From: Topomyia yanbarensis
Taxonomy: Eukaryota; Arthropoda; Insecta; Diptera; Culicidae
Direction: 5' to 3'
DNA: 64,000 nucleotides
Assembly: GCF_030247195.1 (NCBI RefSeq)
Contig: NC_080670.1
Coordinates: 37,663,934-37,727,933 of the forward strand
The notes beneath the pieces are model-generated. The model was not told where the DNA came from and did no database searches. It saw only the letters and a list, made by a program, of their open reading frames with translations. Position 1 is the stretch's first letter. Every line of letters starts with the position of its first letter. The position numbers were made by a program, and so were the translations under genes. Below are positions 12,301-23,400 of this stretch, piece after piece.

Positions 12301-12794
12301 TTCCCTAGACGGCACCGTTGGTTAAATAGTAAGCATGACCGCCTCTCTCCCCAGTGGACCTGACTGAAACCTCAGTGCTATCAGAACCATATTGAAACAG
12401 TTTGCGTGAAAGTTTCATGATTGCGTCGGAACGAGCGTTTGTATGTTCACATTTGAGCCCGCGTTTATAAAAAGTGCTAAAATGTTCACTTAATCACCGC
12501 GGCGTTTTCATGTTTGCGAGATCACTGGCGTAAATGTGCGGAGATGATCGCGAAAGATTCGAGCATTTGTATGTTACCATGTTTGAGCGCGTGGGCGTTT
12601 GTATATCGCGGGTGGTTTTTTGACTGTACGGTTCAGATACTAGAAGAGAGGGAGTTTCCCCATATCCCCAGAGTGTCCGGCAATATTATCCTGCAGCGAA
12701 CCTTACATGTCAAAATGAAAATTTTAATCGTATCGCATCTGTCCGATCAGTATGTCTCCCATCTCAGTCACCCGCTGGACACAACAGTCATGGC

Positions 12795-13577
12795 TTGGTC
12801 ATTCCCTCCGCAACGCATGTTGTTCCTCTTCCGGACAACAGTACCTACATCCTGCGCGCCAGTCGCATTGATGCTGATCATCGAGCCCGCAGTCCTGAAA
12901 ATTGGTATGCAACACGACACCTCCCACATAACACTGATGGTTTGCGGATCTACTATCAAAACGCTAGAGGGCTCAAGACGAAAATTGACGACGTGTATTT
13001 CGCTGCCATGGACGGTAACTACGATGTTTGCGTCTTCACCGAAACGTGGCTTAATGCAAGGATAACATCGGTGCAGCTTTTCGGCGATGCTTACACCGTA
13101 TACCGTGTGGACCGAAATAGTGGCAACAGTATTCGCGGTCGTGGAGGAGGAGTTTTGATTGCTGTTTCCACCGCATTTGCTTCATGTAAGATATATGTAG
13201 ATAGTTTAACCAGTGTTGAGCCTGTTTGGGTTAGAATTACAACTCCATCGAGAAACTTTTATATTGGTGCTATCTATATTCCTCCTGAAAATCGACTCGA
13301 ATATCATGCAACTTCACATGGATGCTGTGAATAACGCTTCTTCACATGCTAACGCGGATGGTGTGATGATTGTCCTTGGTGATTTCAATCAGCCAGAGCT
13401 CATTTGGGTGCCGTCACGACATGTTCCGTCAATGAACCATCCAGTGTGATTGTTCCACTTGACAACTTTCATCTTGCGCTTGAAATCTCAATTGACACTA
13501 TTCGCTCAGCTCAGTACGTAAAAACTCCTTCTGTCGACCGTCTCAATATTATCAGTTTTGAGAGGAACAAATTAACT
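12795..13577 (+). mobile_element. Non-LTR retrotransposon endonuclease domain, frameshifted
   Basis: From about 12900 the frame reads as an apurinic-type endonuclease: GLRIYYQNARGLKTKIDD, then the catalytic-Glu block VCVFTETWL, then GRGGGVLIAVS, then IGAIYIPPEN. Near 13305 the frame shifts, and the next frame carries MIVLGDFNQPELIW, which includes the metal/DNA-binding Asp and Asn. A second shift near 13415 leads to PLDNFHLALEIS. Two frameshifts and the abrupt switch at about 13579 into an 8-bp satellite mean this copy is dead and truncated. It is probably from the same broad class as the other I/LOA-like fragments here. Confidence 0.8.
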
Positions 13578-13578
13578 G

Positions 13579-14097
13579 CAGTCTTCAAGTCTTCCAGTGT
13601 TCCAGTGTTCCAGTGTTCCAGTGTTCCAGTCTTCCAGTCTTCCAGTCTTCCAGTCTTCCAGTCTTCCAGTCTTCCAGTCTTCCAGTCTTCCAGTCTTCCA
13701 GTCTTCCAGTCTTCCAGTCTTCCAGTCTTCCAGTCTTCCAGTCTTCCAGTCTTCCAGTCTTCCAGTCTTCCAGTCTTCCAGTCTTCCAGTCTTCCAGTCT
13801 TCCAGTCTTCCAGTCTTCCAGTCTTCCAGTCTTCCAGTCTTCCAGTCTTCCAGTCTTCCAGTCTTCCAGTCTTCCAGTCTTCCAGTCTTCCAGTCTTCCA
13901 GTCTTCCAGTCTTCCAGTCTTCCAGTCTTCCAGTCTTCCAGTCTTCCAGTCTTCCAGTCTTCCAGTCTTCCAGTCTTCCAGTCTTCCAGTCTTCCAGTCT
14001 TCCAGTCTTCCAGGCTTCCAGTCTTCCAGTCTTCCAGTCTTTTAGTCTTCTAGTTTTCCAATTGTCCAGTCTTTCAGTCTTGTAGTCTTCCAGTCCT
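13579..14097. repeat. 8-bp satellite (TCTTCCAG)n, about 64 units
   Basis: This is a near-perfect head-to-tail array of TCTTCCAG. The first few units are GTTCCAGT variants, and the last 60 bp degenerate (TTTTAG, CTAGTT, TTGTAG). Because 8 is not a multiple of 3, all three frames stay open and yield the same repeated SSSLPVFQ string. The long apparent ORFs here are therefore artefacts. The array interrupts retrotransposon DNA on its left. Confidence 0.97.
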
Positions 14098-15688
14098 CAT
14101 TCAGGTTTGTTATGAATATATACCAAATTCGTTACTGATACTTTTTGCATGTATCAGACAACTAGCAGCTGGGAAAATGGATGATGACATGATTATGACT
14201 TTCAATGGTTCAGTTTTCGATAAAATTCCAAAATTTGACTAATTTTGTGAAAATCACTCCTACAACATTTTTTTGTAGGATTTGTCATTTTTAGACTAGA
14301 GCCATTTGAAAAAAAAATTGGTAAAGAAAGTTTGGCCCTTTTCAAAAGACAGGCTAGATCATTTTTGGAAAAACAAAGTATGCAAAGTGGCTTTTTGTGA
14401 CAAAGTCTTCATGTACAGAAAGTTTCATTAAAATCTGAGAGGGTGCTGTCAACATTTGTTCGAGTTGGCGCGAAATTCGTCATTGGGATATTGACAAAGC
14501 AATACCAGTGCAGTTAACTCTCTCTATGTCGATATTCTCTATCTCGATATTTCTCCCTATCTCGATTATTTCGTAAGTCCCTTCAGATTGCCTGTGAAAA
14601 AACCTCCGTATCTCGATATTTTCTCTATCTCGATATCTCCCTATCTCAAAATTCACCTGCAATTTTCTCTCTTTATGTCAGTGTGATCTTTTTTTCCGTC
14701 GGCACATCGCACAGTGGATACAGCATGGAATGTAGATTGACGATTAGGGCATTTAGTCCGATGTCTATTTACTTGATATGTATTGATATGTTCTCGTATA
14801 GTCATATCAGGCATTGCAAAAAAACTCATGTTTGGCATATTCATCTGGATGTGCTATATCTTTACCTCAAAAATTTGTGCAGTTACTGGTATACGCATGA
14901 GAGATTTTTTAGAAAATTGCACACTACAGCGGAATATTTAACAATATGTTTGTTTACAATCGTTTCCAGCACCTTTAAATGTTAAATTGGTTAATTTTGT
15001 TGTAGATGGGGAGAGAGCACCCCATACAGTAATATCATATTCAATCTCCAGAACGGTAATCTAATCAACGATATCCTTAAACAAGTCATTTTATTGAAAA
15101 TATAAAAAAAAATTCATTTGCAAAAATATTGATTTTTAAAGCTGCACTGTCGTTTTCCAGGGACTCTTCTGAAAAAGGAATCATGTGATGTGCATATTTC
15201 TAGATTGGATTATTCAAAAAGTAACAAAAATAAAATTGCGTTCTCGCAACTGATATTTAATAAATGGGATTAGCCAAACCAACTTTTAAGATATCTTGAT
15301 GTTTCGATTTTCGAAGCAATTTTGGCCATATAATGCCCATGAAATATATAATACATAGCGTCGAAACGAAATTTTCGATCAATCAGAGAAAGTATTGTTA
15401 GCCAACATTTTTACGTAGTGCTCTAAAACGTTTATAAATTACGCATACTATGCAAATGATTTTTTTTTGAATCCTTACAGTGTACATCGTATCATCTGCG
15501 CACGTTTAGCAAAAAATGCAAATATATAAAAAATTAGGACAGACCTCTTTTCGAGATACTTCGGAAACATTAAAAACAAAGCAAGCAATGATTTTTTTAT
15601 ATTCTCCCTAACTTTGTGGAAAAAATTGCAAATTGTAAACATAAGCAAACAACATCTAACTTCTCACATGCAGGAGGATTAATGATCG

Positions 15689-17568
15689 CAGTGGCGTAGC
15701 CAGAAATTTGGTTTGGAGGGGGTTTTGACGAAAATCTTAGATTTTTCAAAAATGTTTGCGGGTCTATTGATGACATTTAATCTGTAAGCCGCGTTCGACT
15801 GGGTACTACCGTGTTCTGCAGTAATAGCGAAATGGGATGGTGTGAGCGGGCATGGGCGCTATAACCCTACCGTAGGCAGAACTAAGTACCTGCCGCAGGT
15901 GTCAGTTATGTTGGGTGGCGGACTACGAGACAGGTTAGGTCAAGTTCAATGAGTGGATCAAAAAACACCACTTTACTAACAAAAGCATGAGCTGAAAACT
16001 CGCAACTTCGAAACCGTAGCATAGCTTTGATAGACGAGGCAGAAGGTGTGGAAATGCGGGGATCGAGCGACGGCACAAGAGCTGCGCAAAATGCGCCAAC
16101 GCGTGGTCAAGTGGCAGACGATCAGCGAATGGATGTGTGTAGTGTAGATCAAAGGCCATTTCTTCTACTAGAGCATTATCAATGTGCATTGACCTCACGA
16201 AGCCGAGAAAGATGCATTTTATGCGCAGCTGGAGCATGTCTATGATGGCTGCCTATAGCGGAATGTTAAGCTCGTCATCGGTGACATAAACATCCTGATA
16301 GGTCGGAGGCATTGTATAAACCGGTTATCGCACAGGATAGTCTGCACACCTTATAAGGTGTACACATTATTTGTGCAGAAATCTCACGATTGATAAGTAT
16401 ATTATGACGAACACCTAAACAGCGAAGCAGTAGACGACAAGAGTATTGCAAGAATCAGCTTGTAGACGCGCGCAGTCGACGACAGATTCCGGATCTACCT
16501 AAGATTCATGAAAAACTAGGACGGTTGAACCGCTGGCAATGATCAACTGTCAAGTGAGCTACTCAAACACAGAGTACAGGAATTGGCTAGAGCACTACAC
16601 TGGGTGCTTTTGAAGATCTGGAAGGAGGAGATTTTACCGAAGTATAGGATGTAGGGAGTAGTATGTCCCATCTATAAAAATTGTGTTAAGCGGGATTTTT
16701 GCAACTAATTACCGATTAATCACATTACTGAACTGCCCTTGTACGGAAAGGTGACGTAAACGCCATCCAGTATATATAGCAAAGTGGCGTGGAAGTCACT
16801 TTTACATACTAGGATAGTAAAGTCATCTACAAGGTGTTCTCCCAAATTCTTTGTTGCCGCCTATAACCGTTAGTAAGGGAATTCGTAGTGCAATAATGCT
16901 ATAATGCACAAATACGGGTTGCATTCATATCTTCAACCAAGCTATTTGTAATAACATTCTTGAAAACTTTGCTGAAGACACTAAGCCTCGAACTAAATTT
17001 GATTGGAATTAGTAATTCATCCAATTGGAAAAATTAATCAATAAAATTATGCTGCTAAAGTGCTAAATACTAAATCTCCAAAAGCTGAGGGTTTCCAAAT
17101 TATGGAATCTTGGCGCCATTCAATTCGATACCCAAATGTACATCATAAATAGCGAAAAACGTGAAAAACTTTAAATTTTTTTTAATTACCAATTTTAGCT
17201 AGTGGCACTTTATATAAATGTACATAAAAACCGATTCTGACCTGTTAGAGACAAGCGTAAAACTCCATTTTTCATCAGTTTCTATGTAGGCGTTTTCATT
17301 GAGCTATTTTGCTTGATATTTACATGATTTATCAACTATAGGATCCTCACTAAAATATTAGTTACAAGATCCCATTCTCACAATTTACAAAAAGTCCCCA
17401 TAACGTTTTAAACATTAAGTTCTCAATGTAATGAACAGATAATAAACTTCCAAAATTATTATTTGAATATTTAATAAACTAGTCAGCATTAAACTTTTTT
17501 TTCTTCAATTCAAATATTTTGGTTTGGAGGGGGTTTTAACCCCCAAAACCCCCTTGGCTACGCCACTG
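15689..17568. mobile_element. hAT element with perfect 8-bp target-site duplication
   Basis: The left end CAGTGGCGTAGCCAG (15689) is matched by the inverted right end TTGGCTACGCCACTG (to 17568). AATGATCG flanks it on both sides (15681-15688 and 17569-17576), the exact 8-bp duplication expected of hAT. GGTTTGGAGGGGGTTTT also recurs near both ends, once direct and once with its complement. The 1,880-bp body has no hAT transposase but carries a decayed RTE retrotransposon fragment. The element is inserted in the pogo-like element at 14511-18174. Confidence 0.88.
15800..16890 (+). mobile_element. RTE-clade non-LTR retrotransposon fragment, heavily mutated
   Basis: Recognisable stretches lie on the plus strand inside the hAT element. 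They are the endonuclease part AEKDAFYAQLEHVYDGC followed by KLVIGDINILIGR (16200-16300), then reverse-transcriptase pieces DQLSSELLKH, LLKIWKEEILP and VVCPIYKNCVK (16540-16690), and later VFSQILCCRL (about 16835). These follow RTE order (endonuclease GDxN block, then RT fingers). Multiple stops and shifts make it inactive. RTE elements such as JAM1 are known from Aedes, but the subfamily cannot be set here. The short ORFs on either strand are shadows of this relic. Confidence 0.75.
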
Positions 17569-17749
17569 AATGATCGAATTAATATATCTATAAAACGAAC
17601 CGAACTAGTATCTCTATATAATGAGAAATATTTACACAATTTCGACAATATAGTACGAAAATGTTGTTTTCGTGGTCAAAATAATTTCGATTACAATTTT
17701 GCACAATTGTAAACTTTGTGAAGCTGATGAATATAAATACAGAAAAAAG

Positions 17750-18012
17750 ATATCTAGAGAAAATTTTCAATAGGACGTAAGTAACATTGAGAGCCTCTCT
17801 TTGTTTACTTTCTCTTTCGATTATTACGACGTCATTACAACACTTTGCACTAATTTTCCAGTACATATCGAAAGCCGACGGTTTTTACTAGAATATTATG
17901 CAAAGAGTAGAGTAGTAAACGTTGAAATGGCCGAGTAATGAACAGAAGAGAAAGACCCCAAAGAGAATCTCTCATTGTTACTTACGTCCTATTGAAAATT
18001 TTCTCTAGATAT
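17750..18012. repeat. Perfect 37-bp inverted repeat / palindromic MITE
   Basis: Bases 17750-17786 (ATATCTAGAGAAAATTTTCA...) recur exactly inverted at 17976-18012, and weaker complementarity continues inward (TGAGAG...TCTCTTTG). The outer ends sit at TA dinucleotides, so it could be a small TA-duplicating MITE. The inner words GAGAGCCTCTCTTTGTTTAC appear inverted again at about 25083-25110 in the Osiris intron, so this is a family and not a unique hairpin. Confidence 0.7.
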
Positions 18013-18324
18013 ATGCGTTGCCTTCCACTGCTACCCCCTAGGACGAGCTTCTATCTTCGTTTCGCAGCATGCATTATGATGTCCTGAAAGAAAAAAAAAT
18101 ATCAATGTGTTAACTATCTCGATCTCTCCCTATGTCTATGGTCCCTTCAATATCGACACAGAAAGAGTTAACTGTATAGACTTTAGAATGTAAGACACTT
18201 TTAATTCAAATTTTAATCATTTTACCAACGTACTGAAGAGTTACAAATATCCCAGTGTACCTTTGTTTCGAAGTCGCACCGCTCATGCGGCAAAACGGTG
18301 CTGGATGGGCCGAAATCTATAGCG

Positions 18325-18400
18325 TCCAGATGATGGAGTCACCTCTCTGGCATCGGTGATTGGCACTCAGTGCGGAAAGAGACCGGCGGAAAAACAGATT
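18325..18400 (+). repeat. Dispersed repeat, second copy (see 10199-10280)
   Basis: GATGGAGTCACCTCTCTGGC, CACTCAGTGCGG and GAGACCGGCGGAAAAA match the copy at 10199-10280 in order and orientation. The rest of 18180-19600 shows no supported gene. Confidence 0.6.
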
Positions 18401-19657
18401 CAATTGCATGGAAAATGTAGTCAGTGTCTATTTAAAACTTTTTTCTATAATATATCAAGACAACGAAGATGTAATAAAATATCATTTTCATCGGTCAGTA
18501 TCCCTGACAGCACTGGTCCAGCGGAAAACAATCAGGTTAATTGAAACAAGTTCAGTTCTACGGATAATACTTTCAACTATTTGTGCTGAAAGGATAGGGC
18601 GTAACCCCTATTATTGGCATTACTAACTTTTGTGAGAAAATCTTGCAAAAACCAAAAGTTTTAACTGTTTAAAAAAATTGTCGTTTGTAAACAAGATGAG
18701 CATGAATTATAAATAAAATTAAATAAGTTCAATTAAATTAAATTACATTAAATTGAAAGACCAACTTATAGAATACTTGGTCAATGTATTGTCGATCATT
18801 CTAAATTTATGGTAAATTGAAATGTGTAGTGGTTTTGTCTGAATTAATTTCAAAATACATTTCTGATGTAAAAAAAACACAAGCTTCCCGAACACTACAG
18901 CCGACTTGACCAGACTTCTTTTAAAGTTGATGATTGATGCGATAATTGACTGCTTCTACGCCAACAACAATTGAAGTTGCATAAAACGTACTCCAACATG
19001 AGTGACTTATGACAGCATTCCTATTCACTTAGCGAATCCGCCGTAACTGCATGTCTTCAATTCAAACTTTGCCAAAGATATTACCCCAAAAACATCAGGG
19101 TCGTTCGACAGAAAAATTAGCATCTACGGAATGGTGTAAGCTAGCCAAAATGATTTTTTTTCTTTCGAAAACGCTCACCACCAGATCCGTTAACTTTTCC
19201 TTTTAACCTCCTTCAGCGGTAGCAGGACTTCTACAGCTGCCACCGCTCGAAGGAATGGAGTTCTGCGGGTAGCGGTAGCGGCGGAAATCTTCGGACCCCA
19301 CCCCGCCAAGGAAGATGATATCCATCTGCATACCAACGGTGACAAACTGAGTATGGGTGTGAACCTGCGGCATCTCTTACACAATCGGTAACATTATTTT
19401 CTTATTGGCCTGGCGACGACGCTCGGGTGCGTATGTGTATTTGAGGCAGGCGGAAGCGGGCGGTAGCTGCACAGTCTTTCTCACAATCAGGCGGGCGGGA
19501 CCCGCCAACTCCGCGATCGGTAACCGGCAGGATGACGGTGTGTGAACTAGCATGTGAACATTGAGCAAGAGGCATCTTTTTCATCTCGTCATCGCCGTCA
19601 CCGTCGTCGGATCGGGAGATGATGGCACGATCGTGTGTGCGTGCGGAATTGGCGAGC

Positions 19658-19912
19658 AAGAGAGAGAGAGCCTTACTGGAAAGAGATCTTCGGATCGGGT
19701 TGGTGCTCTGAGTCAGCATCTCACCGTGCAAGTGCTGAAGTTGCAGGTGTCGAAGCGATATTTTCTCGTGTTGCTTTTTTTTTTTGGAAAAATGCCCACA
19801 CAGGTGAGAGCAGCAGCGGGAGAAATGATCGGATGGTTTTTTTTCGGTGTTTTCCTTTTCGTTTTTTTCCTCCGGCCACGGATCTCTTTCTCTCTCTCTC
19901 TCTCTCTCTTGC
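19658..19912. promoter_or_regulatory. GA/CT tracts upstream of the Osiris gene
   Basis: A GAGAGAGAGAG run at about 19661-19671 and a long CTCTCTCTCTCTCTCTCT run at about 19886-19908 lie 100-400 bp upstream of the predicted start site. In insects such tracts can bind GAGA-type factors and are common near developmentally regulated promoters. That role here is inference. Overlapping 100-180-codon frames on both strands follow the simple sequence and are not called as genes. Confidence 0.4.
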
Positions 19913-20016
19913 TCTTTTCGGGCGTGTTTGCCGATACAGAAATTATTTAACATAATATCTTGGTATTACAATTTATCATCATCTCGTTGTTTAAAGAAGC
20001 AATTTTTTGTTGGTGC

Positions 20017-20058
20017 TATATAAGGGTTACAATATTGAGATAGGAGTACAATTCATTA
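20017..20058 (+). promoter_or_regulatory. Putative core promoter of the Osiris gene
   Basis: TATATAAG at 20017-20024 is followed by TTCATTA at 20052-20058, close to the arthropod initiator TCAKTY. The spacing from TATA to the putative +1 A (20055) is about 38 nt, a little longer than the usual 30, so the start site may differ by several bases. It implies a 5' UTR of roughly 165 nt before the ATG at 20220. Confidence 0.5.
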
Positions 20059-20219
20059 CCGATCGTTGAAGAATAACGAACTCGAAGAGACAGACACAGA
20101 GCAGCCCGAAGCGAGCGAGTGCGTGTGGAAAAGTTCTGTGCTATCAAAAGAACTCTGAAGTTAGCGGGTGAAGTGAAGTGATAGAAAAATAATAAACACA
20201 CAAAAAGTCCCCAGTAATC

Positions 20220-20452
20220 ATGAAAGTGCTAATCGTATCCGCGGTGCTCCTGGCCTGTGCCATGGCCGCCCCAGCTCCGGCAGAGGAAACCTCGTCGACC
20301 GGAAGTGCGCTAAATATGGCGCTCAAGTTCTTCGGCAGCTGTTTCGAATCGGACGAAATGGGAACCTGTCTGGCGGTGAAAGGAATTACCGCCCTGAACC
20401 GTGCTGCCCGTGCCAACAACATCGAGATCGTGCCTGGTGTAACCTTCTCAAG
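20220..20452 (+). CDS. Osiris gene, coding exon 1
   Basis: Starts at ATG 20220 (context AATCATGA) and encodes residues 1-77 plus two bases of codon 78. It holds the signal peptide [17 protein letters not shown] and the pair of cysteines in [14 protein letters not shown] that marks Osiris N-termini. The donor is AAG/GTGAATT after 20452. Reading through it gives a stop after two bases of intron, so the splice is needed. Confidence 0.93.
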
Positions 20453-23400
20453 GTGAATTTCAAAAAAAAAATTAATGAAAACAACATAGACTGAAATCGA
20501 TAACAGATAAAGAAGTGAAAAGTAAAGTTTTTTGGGGGTGTTATGCAACCCATACCTGTGCAGCTAAATATCCCGTGACTTTTCGCTGGGGAAAACAGGA
20601 AACTATGCAAGTAGTTCCCTGCACGACAACAACGTGCAACTGAGTGACGGTGTGACAGTTTGGTTCCCGCCTTCCCCAGCAAACTTAATTGCAGATTCGA
20701 TGCACGCAATGAATCAGCAAACCCGCGGCGGTTCCTTTCCCGGACCACAGTTACGACCATTCAGGCTATTACCTACCTGTGTAGGCTGGTGAAGATCTGT
20801 TGAATTTCAATTGGTTCCGCGATCGTATTACGAAATGTGGGGGTGCATTGTGCGGTTGACTTGAGCGATTTTCCATTAACAGGTGCAAGGCGTTCCCCAG
20901 GCCGGGGCCCGTTCCGTTCCGTTTGGAGGGTTTTGGTCTGACGAGTGAAATGTTGTGACAATGTTGAATTGATTAGGCTCCCACAGCCTCATTAATTGTG
21001 GAGGAAAACTGACAGCTCTTACAGATTTCAACGGGGTCGTAAGTGAGGAACCCCAGTTGTAGGCTTTTTGTAGGAGACGACCTCTGCGACCAGCATTAGC
21101 TTGCTTGGTTTCATAATTCACTTGCTTGGAACAAGATTTTGAAGATTTTTACTGTTAGTATATGTATAGTAGAACGATTTTGTACTTGTCATTAGATAGT
21201 TCGATCTAAAGTTGTACTAGAACTGCCGCGCTACTAGATGTTAAATGAACGCCCAAAAAAATTGGGATGTTGTTTGATTCGATTTTGGTAAGGATGCGAT
21301 CTATACGAATTTTTTGGTCACATTTTACATTTTGTAATCACAATTCCTTTCAACATTCATCGTCAGTTAGAAAATCGCCCCTTTTTCATTTTATTTCCAA
21401 CAATTCCATTACTTCGTAACTGCTACTACACGCATTCCATTATTTTTAGATCACTCATTTGGATCTAATTCGCTTTAAACATTTATTCCTCAGTTCGTCA
21501 CCCAATTTAACGAAAATTGTCATACCAAACTGTTGATTGTTTCAACTTTAAACAATTAATTAACCATTTTATTGATTCTTCTACTTTTTCTCTTAGTTAC
21601 CCATTTCTTATGATTATTCTTTTTTTTGATTCCATCACCTGTCATTTTGGAAATCGTCATTTAGACTCTCTTTATTCGTACACTTGAGTCTTTCAAACCA
21701 TTATTTTCATTCCTGTCATGCTCAGTTCGGTATTTGACACATGATGACTCTCTAATACGCACCATTTCAACACCATTAGTCACGTGACAATATTTACGTC
21801 GAAATTAGCCATTCCTCACCAAAGACCTCAACAAGGAATTTGTTCAAAAGCGATACTTTCGTTTCGAGAATTGTAGCACTACTTTTGAGTACTAGTCATT
21901 CCAACACGAATAACTCTAGGGTTCGCTGCATGATGACACCCATTTCACAATTGCGACACTCGTCAATTCCGAAACCAATTAATCCTTCAACACCCTGTAT
22001 TCCGAAATTATTTACTTTTACATTCACGACACTCATTTCAAAATTGGTTATCAATTTCTGGAATTTCCACACTACACAAGATTACTTCAATCCGGGCCCC
22101 TATTTACACAGTCACGTCATCCAGTTACTAGGAGAAAATTTCCTTCTACTCACTAGGTGACTGTGAGAATGGAGTCCACGATATCCTTTCATTTCAGAAT
22201 TTGTCACTCTAATTTGTAGGAATCGGAACGCGATGACACTGGATCGGTTCGCAATTCGTCACGTGACGACCTCAACTTCCAAATTCGTCATGTGACGAAT
22301 CTCACATCGCAACTCACTTCGGAGTTTATCACGAGATAATATTCTTCATTTTGTAATTCATCCATCTATCATTCACCATTCCCCTACTCCTCTTTTTTCA
22401 TCATCATTCTGATACTTGTTATTTCACCTTTCGTCAGCTTGTAAAATTTGATTTTTCCTGAAACAATACCCTCAAAACATGTCGTAAATCTTCACTTTAA
22501 TATTCACCATTTTGACACTAATTATTCAAATGCCCTTTCCTACCGTCAATCTAATTCTAGTGTTTCTAACGTTTGTCACGTGACACTCAATGATACACGA
22601 TATGACACTCACTTAACGACACCCTACATTGCAGGGTTCGTCGCTCCAACATGCGTCATCACGTTTTTTTTAAATTTTTCATTCTGTTACTATTAATTAT
22701 TACAACAATCTTTAATACATTGCTTAGCTAGGGATTCGTCACGTTGCGACACTCCTTTCAGAAACTACTAGGAACTACGCGGAAATCGTCATTTCCACGC
22801 TCGTAATTTCGAAACTCACATTTTCGAATTTATCAATCTAGCACTCATCATTGCGAAATTCTTATGGGGATTCGCCACGTGATTTCACCCGCGCTCCCGA
22901 GTTCGTCACGTGACGATATTCGCAGCGGAACATATCATATGAAGATCCCAACTTCCAATGCACTCGTCAATGCATATCCTTACATAGTTTATTTAGGCTA
23001 TCATTACGAAACGACACTCGTTACGGAATGCGCTATTCTGATACTATTTGTCTGAAACTTGACATTACGAAATTCATTTAAAAGTATGTTACATGCAGTA
23101 GTGTTGATCATACGTCATGCCGATTCTTTCCGATAGTTATTATTCGGGCACTCGTCATTCCAGCACTCGGCATTACGGCACGAGTCATTTGAGTACTTGT
23201 CATTCCACCACTTTTCATTTCATCAGTTGTCATTCCAGTACTCGTCATTTTAGCACACGCATTCCAGAATTCGTCATTCCGACACTGATTATTCCATCAC
23301 TCGTCATTAGAGCACTCGTCATGCCAGAACTTCCTATTACAATTCTAGCTATTCCAGCATTGATCAATCTAGTTCGTATCATTTCAGCATTCTTCATTAT

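Larger units (their letters stand above)
14511..18174. mobile_element. Pogo/Tigger-like non-autonomous element, host of nested insertions
   Basis: CAGTTAACTCTCTCTATGTC at 14511-14530 is matched by the inverse of AGAAAGAGTTAACTG at the right end (to 18174). Subterminal copies of CTATCTCGATAT and CTCCCTATCTCGA lie at 14520-14650 and 18115-18140. CAGT termini are typical of pogo-type elements, which duplicate TA. TA is present on the right (18175-18176), but the left flank is TG, so the duplication is not intact. No transposase frame survives. Subtracting the hAT insertion at 15689-17568 leaves about 1.78 kb of host element. Confidence 0.6.

Noticed and set aside
13404..14085. Three overlapping long frames of repeated SSSLPVFQ
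   Set aside because: They are the translation of an 8-bp satellite, identical in all frames; no start context, domain or codon bias.
19402..19955. Frames of 106-183 codons on both strands just upstream of the Osiris promoter
   Set aside because: Driven by GA/CT simple sequence and mutually overlapping; no signal peptide or domain.
20144..20760. Minus-strand frames of 124-134 codons over Osiris exon 1
   Set aside because: They are antisense shadows of the recognised Osiris exon and have no domain.
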